Below are positions 1 through 9,569 of a stretch of 64,000 nucleotides of DNA, one piece after another. Made by a program: the position numbers and the translations under genes. This DNA is from Clostridium mediterraneense (GTDB taxonomy: Bacteria > Bacillota > Clostridia > Clostridiales > Clostridiaceae). The notes under the pieces were generated by a model that made no database searches, was not told where the DNA came from, and saw nothing but the letters and a program-made list of their open reading frames with translations. The stretch spans positions 648,951-712,950 of the forward strand of contig NZ_LT594785.1 in the NCBI RefSeq assembly GCF_900091705.1. The letters run 5' to 3'. Numbering within the stretch: position 1 is the stretch's first letter; each line of letters starts with the position of its first letter.

Positions 1-210
1 ACAGCTATGAAACTTGGTGCTAATCATCCAATGGGACCTTTAGCTTTAGGGGATTTAATAGGACTTGATGTATGTCTTGCTATCATGGATGTTTTATATA
101 AAGAAACAGGAGATAGTAAATATAGAGCACACAGTCTTTTAAGAAAGTATGTTAGAGCTGGATGGCTTGGAAGAAAATCAGGAAGAGGATTCCACAATTA
201 CGCTAAATAA
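1..210 (+). CDS. hbd: 3-hydroxybutyryl-CoA dehydrogenase, C-terminal end (partial)
   Basis: Only the last 69 codons are in the window; the reading frame is open from base 1 and ends at a TAA. The protein oxidises or forms 3-hydroxybutyryl-CoA in the butyrate/butanol branch of clostridial fermentation. The visible part is the helical C-terminal dimerisation domain. It contains the family's conserved [15 protein letters not shown] stretch and the closing [13 protein letters not shown] motif. Hbd normally ends a crotonase/butyryl-CoA dehydrogenase/etfBA cluster, so those genes are expected just upstream. A strong terminator follows at 247-275. The family call is confident; nothing can be said about the start. 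Confidence 0.93.
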   Translation, partial: TAMKLGANHPMGPLALGDLIGLDVCLAIMDVLYKETGDSKYRAHSLLRKYVRAGWLGRKSGRGFHNYAK

Positions 211-246
211 AAATTAGGTAAAGTTAAATTAGATTGAAGTATTATA

Positions 247-276
247 GAAGCTATCAGTGAAAGATAGCTTCTTTTA
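247..276 (+). terminator. Intrinsic terminator of hbd
   Basis: A 9-bp perfect stem (GAAGCTATC at 247-255 with GATAGCTTC at 263-271) and a 7-nt loop are followed by TTTTATTT. It lies 37 bases after the hbd stop, so it probably ends the butyrate-pathway transcript. Confidence 0.85.
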
Positions 277-438
277 TTTATTATATAGAAGATATTATTT
301 TTAATTAGTAAGGTATAGCATATAATTAAATATTACAATCAAATTTTAAATACTTGATAACTATTATTTGTTAAAATTGATAATCATTACATGTTAGGTT
401 ATAATTTATATAAGATTAATCAAACTAAGGGGGAAAAT

Positions 439-2139
439 ATGATTAAGGAATTTATAAAATATTATAAACCACATAAAAAATTATTCATATTAGATATTTT
501 GGCTGCGTTTCTTATGGCTTTATGCGATTTAGTTTATCCTATGCTTACAAGAAATATTATGAATGATGTAATACCTAATAAAAATCTAAGATTATTATGG
601 GTATTTTCAATAATTTTATTTTTTATATTTATATTTAAGGCAGGACTTAATTATTTTATGCAGTATCAAGGGCATATTTTAGGGGTTAGAATGCAAGGGG
701 AGATGAGAAAAGATATCTTTGTGAAGCTTCAAAAACTACCTAATAAGTATTTTGATGATAATAAGACTGGTGTTATAATGTCTAGAATTATAAATGATTT
801 AAATGAAATATCAGAACTTGCGCATCATGGACCAGAAGATTTATTTATATCAATAGTACTTATATTAGGTTCTTTTGGAATTTTACTTTCTATAAATATA
901 GAGCTTACTTTAATTATTTTTGCAATTTTACCAATAGGGATTTTCTTTACTTTAAGACAAAGAAAGAAAATGATAAGTGCTTTTAGAGATACTAGAATCA
1001 AAACAGGTGAAGTTAATGCAAGAATAGAAAATAGTATATCTGGAATTAAAGTAACAAAATCTTTCTCAAATGCTGAATATGAGATAGATAGATTTGAGGA
1101 TTGTAATAATGTATTTAAGCTTGCGAGAATAAAGGCTTATAAAACTATGGCTGAATATTTCTCAGGAATGTTTTTATTTATAGATTTATTAGAATTAATT
1201 GTTTTAATAGGTGGAGGATACTTTACTTACATTGGAAGAATAAATATTGGTGATTTTGTAGCCTATATATTATATATTAAGATGTTTTTACAACCTATTA
1301 GAAAACTTATAAACTTTAATGAGATGTTACAAGATGGTATGACAGGATTCCAAAGATTAAATGAGATAGTTACTGAATCAGAGGAAGAAGAAAAAAGAAC
1401 AGCAAAAGAGCTTAAAAATGTTAAGGGTGAAATAACAATAGAAGATTTAAGTTTTAATTATGATGGAGTTAATGATATTCTCAAAGATTTTAATTTAAAA
1501 ATAGAAGCAGGAAAGAAAATTGCTTTAGTTGGATCTTCTGGTGGAGGAAAAACTACTTTATGTAATTTAATTCCTAGATTCTATGAATTTGATAGTGGAG
1601 ATATAAAAATTGATGGAATTAGTGTTAAGGATGTAACTCTTGAATCACTTAGAAATAATATAGGTATAGTTCAACAAGATGTATTTTTATTTACTGGAAC
1701 TATAAGAGAAAATATAGAGTATGGAAAATTAGGAGCTACTGATGAAGAAATTATAGAAGCGGCAAAGAAGGCTTGTCTTCATGATTTTGTTATGTCTCTT
1801 GAAGATGGATATGATACTTATATTGGTGAAAGAGGAGTTAAGCTTTCAGGAGGACAAAAGCAAAGAATATCTATAGCTAGAGTATTCTTAAAGAATCCTT
1901 CAATATTAATATTAGATGAAGCAACATCTGCACTTGATAATATTACTGAAGGTGAAATACAAAAATCATTAGAAGACTTAAGTAAAAATAGAACAACATT
2001 AATAGTTGCTCATAGATTATCTACTATTAGAAATGCTGATGAAATAGTTGTTATTGGTAAAGAGGGAATAATCGAACAAGGAACACATGAAATGCTTATG
2101 GATAACGAAGGATTTTATAGTACTTTAAACAGTATTTAA
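439..2139 (+). CDS. ABC transporter, fused permease and ATPase (exporter type)
   Basis: This is a 566-residue half-transporter of the MsbA/BmrA/LmrA exporter class, expected to work as a dimer in the cytoplasmic membrane. About 330 N-terminal residues form the six-helix ABC transmembrane domain. The ATPase domain has Walker A GSSGGGKTT near residues 365-373, the signature LSGGQ near 469-473, Walker B ending in D493-E494, and an H-loop (IVAHRLST). The ATG at 439 is chosen because it has GGGGG at 430-434 before it; an in-frame ATG at 391 lacks a ribosome binding site. It stands alone between terminated genes. The substrate (lipid, drug or peptide) cannot be read from the sequence. Confidence 0.92.
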   Translation: MIKEFIKYYKPHKKLFILDILAAFLMALCDLVYPMLTRNIMNDVIPNKNLRLLWVFSIILFFIFIFKAGLNYFMQYQGHILGVRMQGEMRKDIFVKLQKLPNKYFDDNKTGVIMSRIINDLNEISELAHHGPEDLFISIVLILGSFGILLSINIELTLIIFAILPIGIFFTLRQRKKMISAFRDTRIKTGEVNARIENSISGIKVTKSFSNAEYEIDRFEDCNNVFKLARIKAYKTMAEYFSGMFLFIDLLELIVLIGGGYFTYIGRINIGDFVAYILYIKMFLQPIRKLINFNEMLQDGMTGFQRLNEIVTESEEEEKRTAKELKNVKGEITIEDLSFNYDGVNDILKDFNLKIEAGKKIALVGSSGGGKTTLCNLIPRFYEFDSGDIKIDGISVKDVTLESLRNNIGIVQQDVFLFTGTIRENIEYGKLGATDEEIIEAAKKACLHDFVMSLEDGYDTYIGERGVKLSGGQKQRISIARVFLKNPSILILDEATSALDNITEGEIQKSLEDLSKNRTTLIVAHRLSTIRNADEIVVIGKEGIIEQGTHEMLMDNEGFYSTLNSI

Positions 2140-2284
2140 TAAAAGGAAAAGTATTTTTTGTTAAAAGTTTAGATTTTATATTAACAATATAGACAAGCTG
2201 TTAAAAATAATATAATATACTTATAGACAATAAGTGAAAATTCATTAAAGGTTTAAACAAAAGAGAAATTTGGGAGGAAACAAT

Positions 2285-2845
2285 ATGGATGCAGCAACTC
2301 ATAGTAGCATTATGTATACATTTCAAGATATGCATACACCAGTTTTGAATACTATAATGCTATGGATTACTAGAATAGGAACAGATGGTCTTATATGGTT
2401 AGTATTAGGATTAATATTCTTAATAACAAAAAAATATAGAAAAGCAGGATTTATGATGTTCTTTGGATCATCAATAAACTTTGTTTTAGTAGAAGTTTTA
2501 AAACACATAGTTAAGAGACCAAGACCATTTATGACACTTCCAGGTCTACATGTAATAGGGCCTGTGCCACATTCTTATTCATTCCCTTCAGGACATGCAT
2601 CATCAGCATTTGTAGGGGCATTTATAATAGCTTATTACTTTAGAGCATGGGCAATACCAGCATATGCACTTGCAGTAGCTATAGCATTTTCAAGAGTGTA
2701 CTTATTAGTTCACTATCCATCAGATGTTATAGGTGGAGCTATTATTGGAACAATAAGTGTTATATTAGCATTCTTCTTCTATAGAGTTATACTTAAACGC
2801 TGGTTTAATGGAATTCTTAGGGGACTTGGAATAGAGAAAAAATAA
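2285..2845 (+). CDS. PAP2-family phosphatase, possible undecaprenyl-diphosphatase
   Basis: This 186-residue integral membrane protein carries the three phosphatidic-acid-phosphatase-2 signatures: K73-x6-R80-P81, P101-S-G-H104, and S136-R137-x5-H143-x3-D147. H104 and H143 are the expected catalytic histidines. Several hydrophobic helices surround them. Family members of this length dephosphorylate undecaprenyl diphosphate or other lipid phosphates on the outer face of the membrane, so a role in carrier recycling is likely but unproven. The ATG at 2285 follows GGGAGG at 2272-2277; a TTG 15 bases upstream overlaps that site and is not used. A terminator follows at 2863. Confidence 0.9.
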   Translation: MDAATHSSIMYTFQDMHTPVLNTIMLWITRIGTDGLIWLVLGLIFLITKKYRKAGFMMFFGSSINFVLVEVLKHIVKRPRPFMTLPGLHVIGPVPHSYSFPSGHASSAFVGAFIIAYYFRAWAIPAYALAVAIAFSRVYLLVHYPSDVIGGAIIGTISVILAFFFYRVILKRWFNGILRGLGIEKK

Positions 2846-2862
2846 TTAAGTTTAAATAATTA

Positions 2863-2894
2863 GGACTGTTTCAGATAAATGAAACAGTCCTTTT
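2863..2894 (+). terminator. Intrinsic terminator after PAP2 gene
   Basis: A perfect 10-bp stem (GGACTGTTTC / GAAACAGTCC) closes an 8-nt loop and is followed by TTTT. Confidence 0.88.
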
Positions 2895-3075
2895 AATTTA
2901 TTTTTTATGTTTATAATAATTAAAAAATCTTATCATAATCATAAATCTTTATAAAAAATAGTAAAAAATTTTAAAATTTTGGATAAATTGAATAAAATTT
3001 TATATTAAAGAGGATATATATATAATGAAATAGAATAATTAATGTGAAAAAAATTATGTTTAAGAGGGTTGATTT

Positions 3076-4275
3076 ATGAAGAGATTTACTTTACCAAGAG
3101 ATATATTTTTTGAGAAAGGCTCATTAGAACAATTAAAGACTTTAGAAGGAAAAAAGGCTGTTATAGTTATTGGCGGAGGTTCAATGAAAAGATTTGGCTT
3201 CCTAGATAAGGTGTTAAATTACTTAGAAGAAGCAAATATAGAAACAAAGATAATTGATGGCGTAGAACAAGATCCATCAGTTGAAACAGTTTTTAATGGT
3301 GCTAAAGTTATGAGTGAATTTAATCCAGATTGGATTATAGCTATGGGAGGAGGATCACCAATAGATGCTGCAAAAGCTATGTGGGTATTTTATGAACATC
3401 CAGAAAAAACTTTTGATGATATAAAGGATCCATTTACTATTCCAAAGCTTAGAAATAAAGCAAAATTTCTTGCTATACCATCAACTTCAGGTACAGCAAC
3501 AGAAGTAACAGCATTTTCTGTTATAACTGATTATAAAACAGGAATTAAATATCCTTTAGCTGATTATAATATAACTCCAGATATAGCAATTGTAGACCCA
3601 GAACTTGCAGAAACAATGCCACAAAAATTAGTTGCTAATACAGGTATGGATGCTTTAACTCATGCTATAGAAGCTTATGTTGCTGGATTACATTCTGCAT
3701 TTTCAGATCCTTTAGCTATGGAAGCTATAGAAATTATAAGAGATAATTTAATTGATTCTTATAATGGAGATATGAAAGCAAGAGAAAATATGCATTATGC
3801 TCAATGTCTTGCTGGAATGGCATTCTCAAATGCTTTATTAGGAATTACACATAGTATGGCTCATAAATCAGGAGCTGTATTCCATGAAGAAGGTAAAGAA
3901 GAAAATGAATTAAAACATATACCACATGGTTGTGCTAATGCAATATATCTACCATATGTTATAGACTTTAATAAAAAAGCTTGTATGGATAGATATGCAA
4001 AGATAGCAAAAAGATTAGAATTAAAAGGTAATACTGATGAAGAGTTAGTTGATTCATTAACAGCTATGATAAAAGATATGAATGTTAAGATGAATATTCC
4101 AGAAACTATAAAGGAATTTGGAATTAATGAAGATGAGTTTAAAGCTAAAGTAGAATTAATTGCTGAAAGAGCAGTTTCAGATGCTTGTACAGCATCCAAC
4201 CCAAGGACTATTAATAAAGAAGAAATGAAAAAATTATATGAAGCTACGTTCTATGGAACAAAAGTAGATTTTTAA
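3076..4275 (+). CDS. Iron-containing alcohol dehydrogenase (butanol/1,3-propanediol type)
   Basis: The 399-residue protein is a group III iron-dependent alcohol dehydrogenase that would reduce an aldehyde with NAD(P)H in the cytosol. The N-terminal dinucleotide-binding domain has the GGGSPID motif at 91-97. The C-terminal helical domain supplies the usual metal ligands: D192 and H196 (GMDALTHAIEAY), H263 (THSMAHKSG) and H284 (IPHGCAN). An insert of about ten charged residues (EEGKEENELK, near 271-280) lies between the last two histidines and makes it slightly longer than the usual 380-390. The start follows AAGAGGG. It is monocistronic, with a terminator at 4282. Fermentative alcohol formation is the likely role; the exact substrate is unknown. 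Confidence 0.93.
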   Translation: MKRFTLPRDIFFEKGSLEQLKTLEGKKAVIVIGGGSMKRFGFLDKVLNYLEEANIETKIIDGVEQDPSVETVFNGAKVMSEFNPDWIIAMGGGSPIDAAKAMWVFYEHPEKTFDDIKDPFTIPKLRNKAKFLAIPSTSGTATEVTAFSVITDYKTGIKYPLADYNITPDIAIVDPELAETMPQKLVANTGMDALTHAIEAYVAGLHSAFSDPLAMEAIEIIRDNLIDSYNGDMKARENMHYAQCLAGMAFSNALLGITHSMAHKSGAVFHEEGKEENELKHIPHGCANAIYLPYVIDFNKKACMDRYAKIAKRLELKGNTDEELVDSLTAMIKDMNVKMNIPETIKEFGINEDEFKAKVELIAERAVSDACTASNPRTINKEEMKKLYEATFYGTKVDF

Positions 4276-4281
4276 AGTTTT

Positions 4282-4310
4282 GGCATTAAGAGTTTTCTCT
4301 TGATGCCTTT
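4282..4310 (+). terminator. Intrinsic terminator of alcohol dehydrogenase gene
   Basis: An 11-bp stem with one G-T pair (4282-4292 with 4297-4307), a TTTT loop and a short T tract lie directly after the stop codon. Confidence 0.75.
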
Positions 4311-4392
4311 AATATATTTGTGATATCAATATTGAATAAAAAATGTAAAAAATGTATAATTTTAATTAATTATAAATATAGGGGGAATTAAG

Positions 4393-5283
4393 GTGTTTAA
4401 AATTACTAAAAAGCAAGAGTTAGCACAAAATATATATCTTATGGATATTTTAGCTCCAAGAGTAGCTAAATCTGCTAATCCAGGTCAGTTTGTAATTGTT
4501 AAGATTAATGAAACGGGAGAGAGAATCCCATTAACTATTTGTGATTATGATAAAGGGGAAGGAACTGTCAGTATAGTTTTTCAAACAATAGGTGAATCAA
4601 CTAAAAGGATGCAAGAACTTGAAGTTGGTGATGAATTTAAAGATTTTGTAGGACCTTTAGGTAGACAATCAGAGCTTATTGATGAAAATTTAGAAGATTT
4701 AAAAAATAAAAAAATATTATTTGTAGCAGGCGGAGTTGGAACAGCACCAGTTTATCCACAAGTTAAATGGTTAAATAAAAATGGGGTAAAAGCTGATGTT
4801 ATAGTTGGAGCAAAAAATAAAAATATGCTTATTTTAGAAAATGAAATGAGAGAGGTTGCAGGTAATTTATATATAGCGACGGATGATGGTTCTTATGGTA
4901 AAAAGGGACTTGTAACTAATTTAATAGAAGACTTAGTTATTAATGAAGGTAAAAAATATGATTTAGTAGTAACTATAGGACCTATGATAATGATGAAATT
5001 TGTTTGTCTTCTTACTAAAAAATTAAATATTCCTACTATAGCGAGTCTTAATCCTATAATGGTTGATGGAACTGGTATGTGTGGAGCTTGTAGAGTAACT
5101 GTAGGAAATGAAGTTAAGTTTGCTTGTGTTGATGGACCAGAATTTGATGGGCATTTAGTTAACTTTGATGAAGCTATGAGAAGACAACAAATTTATAAGA
5201 CTGAAGAAGGAAGAAAAATACTTAAAGAAGCTGAAGGTGATACTCATCATGGTGGATGTGGAAACTGTGGAGGTGAAAATTAA
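4393..5283 (+). CDS. nfnA: NADH-dependent reduced ferredoxin:NADP+ oxidoreductase, subunit A
   Basis: This 296-residue protein is the small subunit of the NfnAB electron-bifurcating transhydrogenase (also called sulfide dehydrogenase beta or ferredoxin-NADP reductase). It carries an FAD domain (IPLTICDYD), an NAD-binding core (VAGGVGTAPVYPQ) and a C-terminal [2Fe-2S] site with cysteines in GMCGACRVTV and FACVDGPEFDGH. The last residues add an unusual HHGGCGNC tail. The start is a GTG at 4393, set by GGGGG at 4381-4385. The stop shares one base with the start of nfnB, so the two subunits are translationally coupled. The complex balances NADH, NADPH and ferredoxin pools in clostridial fermentation. 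Confidence 0.92.
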   Translation: MFKITKKQELAQNIYLMDILAPRVAKSANPGQFVIVKINETGERIPLTICDYDKGEGTVSIVFQTIGESTKRMQELEVGDEFKDFVGPLGRQSELIDENLEDLKNKKILFVAGGVGTAPVYPQVKWLNKNGVKADVIVGAKNKNMLILENEMREVAGNLYIATDDGSYGKKGLVTNLIEDLVINEGKKYDLVVTIGPMIMMKFVCLLTKKLNIPTIASLNPIMVDGTGMCGACRVTVGNEVKFACVDGPEFDGHLVNFDEAMRRQQIYKTEEGRKILKEAEGDTHHGGCGNCGGEN

Positions 5284-6671
5284 TGGCTGTAAATTTAAAT
5301 AGAACTCCTGTTAGAGAACAAGAAGCTAAGGTAAGAGCTAATAATTTTAAAGAAGTTTGTCTTGGATATGATTTAGACTTAGCAATAAATGAAGCTAGAA
5401 GATGTTTAAACTGTAAAAATCCTAAATGTGTAGGAAATTGCCCAGTAGCTATTGATATACCAGGTTTTATAAAAAATCTTAAAGATGGAAATATAAAAGA
5501 GGCAGCAGAAGTAATAGCTAAAGCATCAGCTCTTCCAGCAGTATGTGGCAGAGTATGTCCACAAGAAGTTCAATGTGAAGGGAAATGTGTCTTAGGCATA
5601 AAAGGAGAAGCTGTTGCTATTGGTAAGTTAGAAAAATTTGTTGCAGATTACGTTAGAGAAAATAATATAGAGCTTGATATAGAAATTAATAAAAATAATA
5701 AAAAAGTAGCAGTAGTAGGAAGTGGACCAGCTGGACTTACTTGTGCTGGGGATCTTGCAAAGATGGGATATGATGTTACAATATTTGAAGCTTTACACGA
5801 AGCGGGTGGAGTTTTAGTTTATGGTATACCAGAATTTAGATTACCTAAAGATTCAGTAGTAAAGGCTGAAATAGAAAATGTGAAGAAATTAGGAGTTAAA
5901 ATAGAGACTAATGTTATAGTAGGAAGAACAGTTACAATTGATGAACTTTTAGAAGAAGAAGGTTTTGAAGCAGTATTTATTGGATCAGGTGCTGGACTTC
6001 CAAAGTTTATGGGTATAAAAGGTGAAAATGCAAATGGAGTATTTTCAGCAAATGAATTTTTAACAAGAAATAACCTTATGAAAGCATATAAAAATGAATA
6101 TGATACTCCTGTTAAAATAGGTAAAAAAGTTGCAGTTGTTGGTGGGGGAAATGTTGCTATGGATGCTGCAAGAACTGCTTTAAGACTTGGAGCAGAAGTT
6201 CATATAATTTATAGAAGAAGTGAAGAAGAATTACCAGCAAGAAAAGAAGAAGTACATCATGCTAAAGAAGAGGGAGTAATATTTGATGTTTTAACTAATC
6301 CAATTGAAATTATAGAAGATGAAAATGGTTGGGTTAAAGGAATGAAGTGTATCAAAATGGAGCTTGGAGAGGCTGATAGTTCAGGGAGAAGAAGACCAGT
6401 ACCTGTTGAAGGGTCAGAATTTATTATGGATATTGATAATGTAATTATGTCTCTTGGGACATCACCAAATCCTCTAATAAGCTCTACAACTAAAGGTCTT
6501 GAAACAAATAAGTGGGAGTGTCTTGTAGCAGATGAAGAAAGTGGAGCGACATCAAAAGAAGGAGTATTTGCAGGGGGCGATGCAGTTACTGGAGCAGCAA
6601 CTGTTATTTTAGCAATGGGAGCAGGAAAAAAAGCTGCAATAGGTATAGATAAATATATTAAAAATAGGTAA
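5283..6671 (+). CDS. nfnB: NADH-dependent reduced ferredoxin:NADP+ oxidoreductase, subunit B (GltA-like)
   Basis: The 462-residue large subunit resembles the glutamate synthase small chain. Two cysteine-rich clusters near the N-terminus (CLNCKNPKCVGNCP and CGRVCPQEVQCEGKC) would bind two [4Fe-4S] centres. They are followed by an FAD Rossmann motif (VVGSGPAGLTCA) and a second, NADPH-type Rossmann motif (VVGGGNVAMDAART). NfnB couples NADPH oxidation to endergonic ferredoxin and exergonic NAD reduction together with NfnA. A stand-alone glutamate synthase beta chain would look similar, but the 1-base overlap with nfnA and the absence of a gltB-like large subunit favour NfnB. A terminator follows at 6707. 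Confidence 0.92.
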   Translation: MAVNLNRTPVREQEAKVRANNFKEVCLGYDLDLAINEARRCLNCKNPKCVGNCPVAIDIPGFIKNLKDGNIKEAAEVIAKASALPAVCGRVCPQEVQCEGKCVLGIKGEAVAIGKLEKFVADYVRENNIELDIEINKNNKKVAVVGSGPAGLTCAGDLAKMGYDVTIFEALHEAGGVLVYGIPEFRLPKDSVVKAEIENVKKLGVKIETNVIVGRTVTIDELLEEEGFEAVFIGSGAGLPKFMGIKGENANGVFSANEFLTRNNLMKAYKNEYDTPVKIGKKVAVVGGGNVAMDAARTALRLGAEVHIIYRRSEEELPARKEEVHHAKEEGVIFDVLTNPIEIIEDENGWVKGMKCIKMELGEADSSGRRRPVPVEGSEFIMDIDNVIMSLGTSPNPLISSTTKGLETNKWECLVADEESGATSKEGVFAGGDAVTGAATVILAMGAGKKAAIGIDKYIKNR

Positions 6672-6706
6672 TGGAAATACTTTCTTGTAAAAGAAATAAT
6701 GATTAT

Positions 6707-6747
6707 AAAAAACAGATTTTTTATATTATAAAAAGTCTGTTTTTTTG
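6707..6747 (+). terminator. Intrinsic terminator of nfnAB
   Basis: An A/T-rich stem anchored by ACAGA (6712-6716) and TCTGT (6736-6740) runs into a T7 tract, 40 bases after the nfnB stop. Confidence 0.82.
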
Positions 6748-6940
6748 TTATAAAATGATAGTTTTTTGTTGTAAAAAGATAAATAATAACACTAGCAGAA
6801 TATTTTAAATAAAGGTGAAATTTATATATTGTTTATCAATTCCTAGTAATAAATATTATCTTTTATTAAAAAAGCTAAATTTAAATAAAAAGTTAAAATT
6901 ATGAGACCTATTTAAATAATAAAATAAAAACAATCGAAAT

Positions 6941-6969
6941 TTGACGAATTTAATACAAAAAGGTATTAT
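6941..6969 (+). promoter_or_regulatory. Sigma-A promoter of the urease operon
   Basis: TTGACG at 6941-6946 and TATTAT at 6964-6969 are exactly 17 bases apart. This is the best promoter in the 500-base nfnB-ureA gap and implies a leader of about 200 bases. The -35 box overlaps TGACGAA (6942-6948), which fits the Spo0A-box pattern TGNCGAA; such matches also occur by chance. Confidence 0.65.
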
Positions 6970-7173
6970 TTATTCATAAACTAATTCAAAATTTGAGTTG
7001 GGTTAAATTATATTAATAATCGATAATTTAAAAGAATAATAATATTTCTTTTGGATAAACTATTTTTGAATTAATTTAGAACTTAAATTTTTTTATAATT
7101 TAGTAATTCAATTTTAAATTATGTTTTTTTAAGTTATTGTTGAGTTAATGAATTTAAAAAGGAGGAATAATCA
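6970..7173 (+). other. Long A/T-rich untranslated leader of ureA
   Basis: About 200 bases separate the predicted promoter from ureA. I find no start codon with a ribosome binding site and no known riboswitch. There are only A/T-rich imperfect inverted repeats. The ureA ribosome binding site AAAGGAGG at 7158-7165 is strong. Confidence 0.5.
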
Positions 7174-7476
7174 ATGAAGTTTACATTAAGAGAGCAAGAA
7201 AGACTTATGATGGTTGTTGCAGCTGATGTAGCTAAGAGAAGAAGAGACAGAGGATTAAAACTTAATTACCCTGAATCAGTAGCTATAATCACTGATTTTA
7301 TAACAGAAGGTGCTAGAGACGGTAAAACTGTTGAACAATTAATGTCAGAAGGAAGAGAATTAATTAAGGCTGAAGAAGTTATGGAAGGTGTTCCAGAAAT
7401 GATTCACTCAATTCAAGTTGAAGTTACATTCCCAGATGGAACAAAGCTTGTAACAGTTCACGATCCAATACAATAA
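7174..7476 (+). CDS. ureA: Urease gamma subunit
   Basis: This 100-residue protein has the normal length of the bacterial urease gamma chain. The conserved N-terminal stretch ([19 protein letters not shown]) and the [31 protein letters not shown] ending are present. UreA, UreB and UreC form the (alpha-beta-gamma)3 enzyme, which hydrolyses urea to ammonia and carbamate in the cytosol. It is the first gene of ureABCEFGD, behind the promoter at 6941, and follows a strong AAAGGAGG. Codons such as CAC, TTC and ATC are more frequent than in the surrounding genes, which suggests strong expression. Confidence 0.97.
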   Translation: MKFTLREQERLMMVVAADVAKRRRDRGLKLNYPESVAIITDFITEGARDGKTVEQLMSEGRELIKAEEVMEGVPEMIHSIQVEVTFPDGTKLVTVHDPIQ

Positions 7477-7498
7477 TTTTAAAAAAAAGGAGGTTTCA

Positions 7499-7813
7499 AT
7501 GATGATACCAGGAGAATACATTTTAAAAGATGAAAAGGTAGTAATGAACGAAGGTACAACAAGTATTAAACTAAGAGTTGTAAATACAGGAGATAGACCA
7601 GTTCAAGTAGGATCACACTATCACTTTGCAGAAGTTAACACAAAGTTAGAATTCGATAGAGAAGCAGCATACGGTAAGAGATTAGATATACCATCAGGTA
7701 CAGCTGTAAGATTTGAACCAGGTGATGAAAAAGAAGTATCTTTAATAGATATCCAAGGTTCAAGAAGAATATTTGGATTAAATGATAAGGTTAACGGACC
7801 ATTAGATAAATAA
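7499..7813 (+). CDS. ureB: Urease beta subunit
   Basis: The 104-residue urease beta chain is recognisable by MIPGEY at the start, by [15 protein letters not shown] in the middle, and by [10 protein letters not shown] and a [12 protein letters not shown] segment. It is a separate polypeptide, as in most bacteria, not fused to gamma as in Helicobacter. Two tandem ATG codons (7499 and 7502) follow AAGGAGG at 7487-7493. The second ATG gives the family's usual MIPGEY start, so the protein may be one residue shorter. It lies 22 bases after ureA and 30 before ureC. Confidence 0.96.
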   Translation: MMIPGEYILKDEKVVMNEGTTSIKLRVVNTGDRPVQVGSHYHFAEVNTKLEFDREAAYGKRLDIPSGTAVRFEPGDEKEVSLIDIQGSRRIFGLNDKVNGPLDK

Positions 7814-7843
7814 TTTAAAATATATAAAGAGGAGGTCAATGTC

Positions 7844-9559
7844 ATGAGTTTTGAAATGAATAGAAAATCATATGTTGATATGTTCGGACCAACAGTAGGA
7901 GACAGTTTCAGACTTGCAGATACAAACTTATTTGCACAAATAGAAAAAGATTTAACAAAGCATGGAGATGAATGTAAGTTCGGTGGTGGTAAGACACTTA
8001 GAGCTGGTATGGGAGTTAACATAACAGAATCAAGAAACAACCCATTAGTAGCTGATTTAATTATTTCAGGAGCTACAATCATAGACTACACAGGAATATA
8101 CAAAGCAGATATCGGTATCAGAGATGGAAAAATCATGGCTATCGGTAAAGGTGGTAACCCAGACATCATGGATGATGTAGACTTTATAGTAGGGGTTGCT
8201 ACAGAAGCATTAGCTGGAGAAGGATTCATCATAACAGCTGGTGGTATAGATACACACGTTCACTACATCAACCCAGATGAAGTAACTGTAGGTTTACAAG
8301 GTGGTATCACAACATTATTCGGTGGTGGAACAGGTCCAGCAGACGGATCAAACGCTGTTACAGCAACACCAGGACCATTCAACATCAAGAGAATGTTAGA
8401 AGCAGCTGAACATTTACCAGTAAACATAGGTATATTAGCTAAAGCTGGAGCACACGATGATGCACCAGGAGTAGAACAAATTGCAGCTGGAGCAGCTGGA
8501 TTCAAGGTTCACGAAGACTGGGGTGCAACAAGAGGATGTATCGATAAGGCTTTAGAAATGGCTGATAAGTATGATATACAAGTATCAATCCACACAGATA
8601 CATTAAATGAATATGGATTCTTAGAAGATACAATAGATGCTATAGCAGGAAGATGTATCCACACATTCCATACAGAAGGAGCAGGTGGTGGACACGCACC
8701 TGACATCATAAAGGCTGCTCAATACAACAACGTATTACCAGCTTCAACAAGTCCAACATTACCATACACACATAACACAATAGCAGAACACTTAGATATG
8801 TTAATGGTATGTCACCACTTAGATCCAAAAATACCAGAAGACGTAGCATTTGCTGATTCAAGAATCAGACACCAAACAATCGAAGCTGAAGACGTATTAC
8901 ACGATATGGGTGTAATAAGTATGACAAGTTCAGATGCTATCGCTATGGGAAGAATCGGAGAAGTTGTTACAAGAACATGGCAAGTTGCTCACCACATGAA
9001 GAACCTAAGAGGACCTTTAGAAGGAGACAGCGAATATAACGATAACAACAGAATCAAGAGATATGTTGCTAAGTACACAATCAACCCAGCTATCGCTCAA
9101 GGTGTAGGAGAATACATCGGATCAGTTGAAGTTGGTAAGTATGCTGACTTAGTATTATGGACACCACAATTCTTCGGAGTTAAGCCAGAAATGATAATCA
9201 AGAAGGGTCTTATTTCTATGGCTGTTTCAGGTGATCCAAATGCTTCAATCCCAACAATTCAACCAAGAATCTTAAGAAAGATGTACTATGCAGAAGGAAA
9301 AGGAATTGCTCAATCATGTATAACATTCGTTTCAAAACTTGCATGGGAAAACGGAATCAAGGAAGAATTAGGTCTTGAAAGAGAAGTATTACCAGTTAAG
9401 GGAATTAGAAACCTTACTAAGAAGGACATGAAACTTAACGATGCTACTCCTAAGATAGAAGTAGATCCACAAACATACATCGTTAGTGTTGACGGAGAAC
9501 CAATAGTAGCTGAACCTGCTACAGAACTTCCAATGACACAAAAGTACTTCTTATTCTAA
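7844..9559 (+). CDS. ureC: Urease alpha (catalytic) subunit
   Basis: This 571-residue catalytic chain has every active-site residue in place: nickel ligands H138 and H140 (DTHVHY), the carbamylated K221 (GFKVHEDWG), H250, H276 and D364 ([10 protein letters not shown]), plus the flap C323-H324 (MVCHHLDP). Numbering is shifted by +4 from Klebsiella urease. It should therefore be an active di-nickel enzyme once loaded by UreDEFG. The start follows GAGGAGG with a short gap to ureB. The gene is rich in ATC, AAC, TAC and CAC codons, unlike the accessory genes downstream, which points to very high expression. A 15-bp hairpin follows its stop. Confidence 0.98.
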   Translation: MSFEMNRKSYVDMFGPTVGDSFRLADTNLFAQIEKDLTKHGDECKFGGGKTLRAGMGVNITESRNNPLVADLIISGATIIDYTGIYKADIGIRDGKIMAIGKGGNPDIMDDVDFIVGVATEALAGEGFIITAGGIDTHVHYINPDEVTVGLQGGITTLFGGGTGPADGSNAVTATPGPFNIKRMLEAAEHLPVNIGILAKAGAHDDAPGVEQIAAGAAGFKVHEDWGATRGCIDKALEMADKYDIQVSIHTDTLNEYGFLEDTIDAIAGRCIHTFHTEGAGGGHAPDIIKAAQYNNVLPASTSPTLPYTHNTIAEHLDMLMVCHHLDPKIPEDVAFADSRIRHQTIEAEDVLHDMGVISMTSSDAIAMGRIGEVVTRTWQVAHHMKNLRGPLEGDSEYNDNNRIKRYVAKYTINPAIAQGVGEYIGSVEVGKYADLVLWTPQFFGVKPEMIIKKGLISMAVSGDPNASIPTIQPRILRKMYYAEGKGIAQSCITFVSKLAWENGIKEELGLEREVLPVKGIRNLTKKDMKLNDATPKIEVDPQTYIVSVDGEPIVAEPATELPMTQKYFLF

Positions 9560-9569
9560 TAGATAATCT

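Noticed and set aside
3861..4199. 112-codon minus-strand frame in the alcohol dehydrogenase gene
   Set aside because: It lies wholly inside a well-supported gene on the other strand.
7621..8709. Minus-strand frames over ureB and ureC
   Set aside because: They are by-products of the strongly biased codons of the sense genes.
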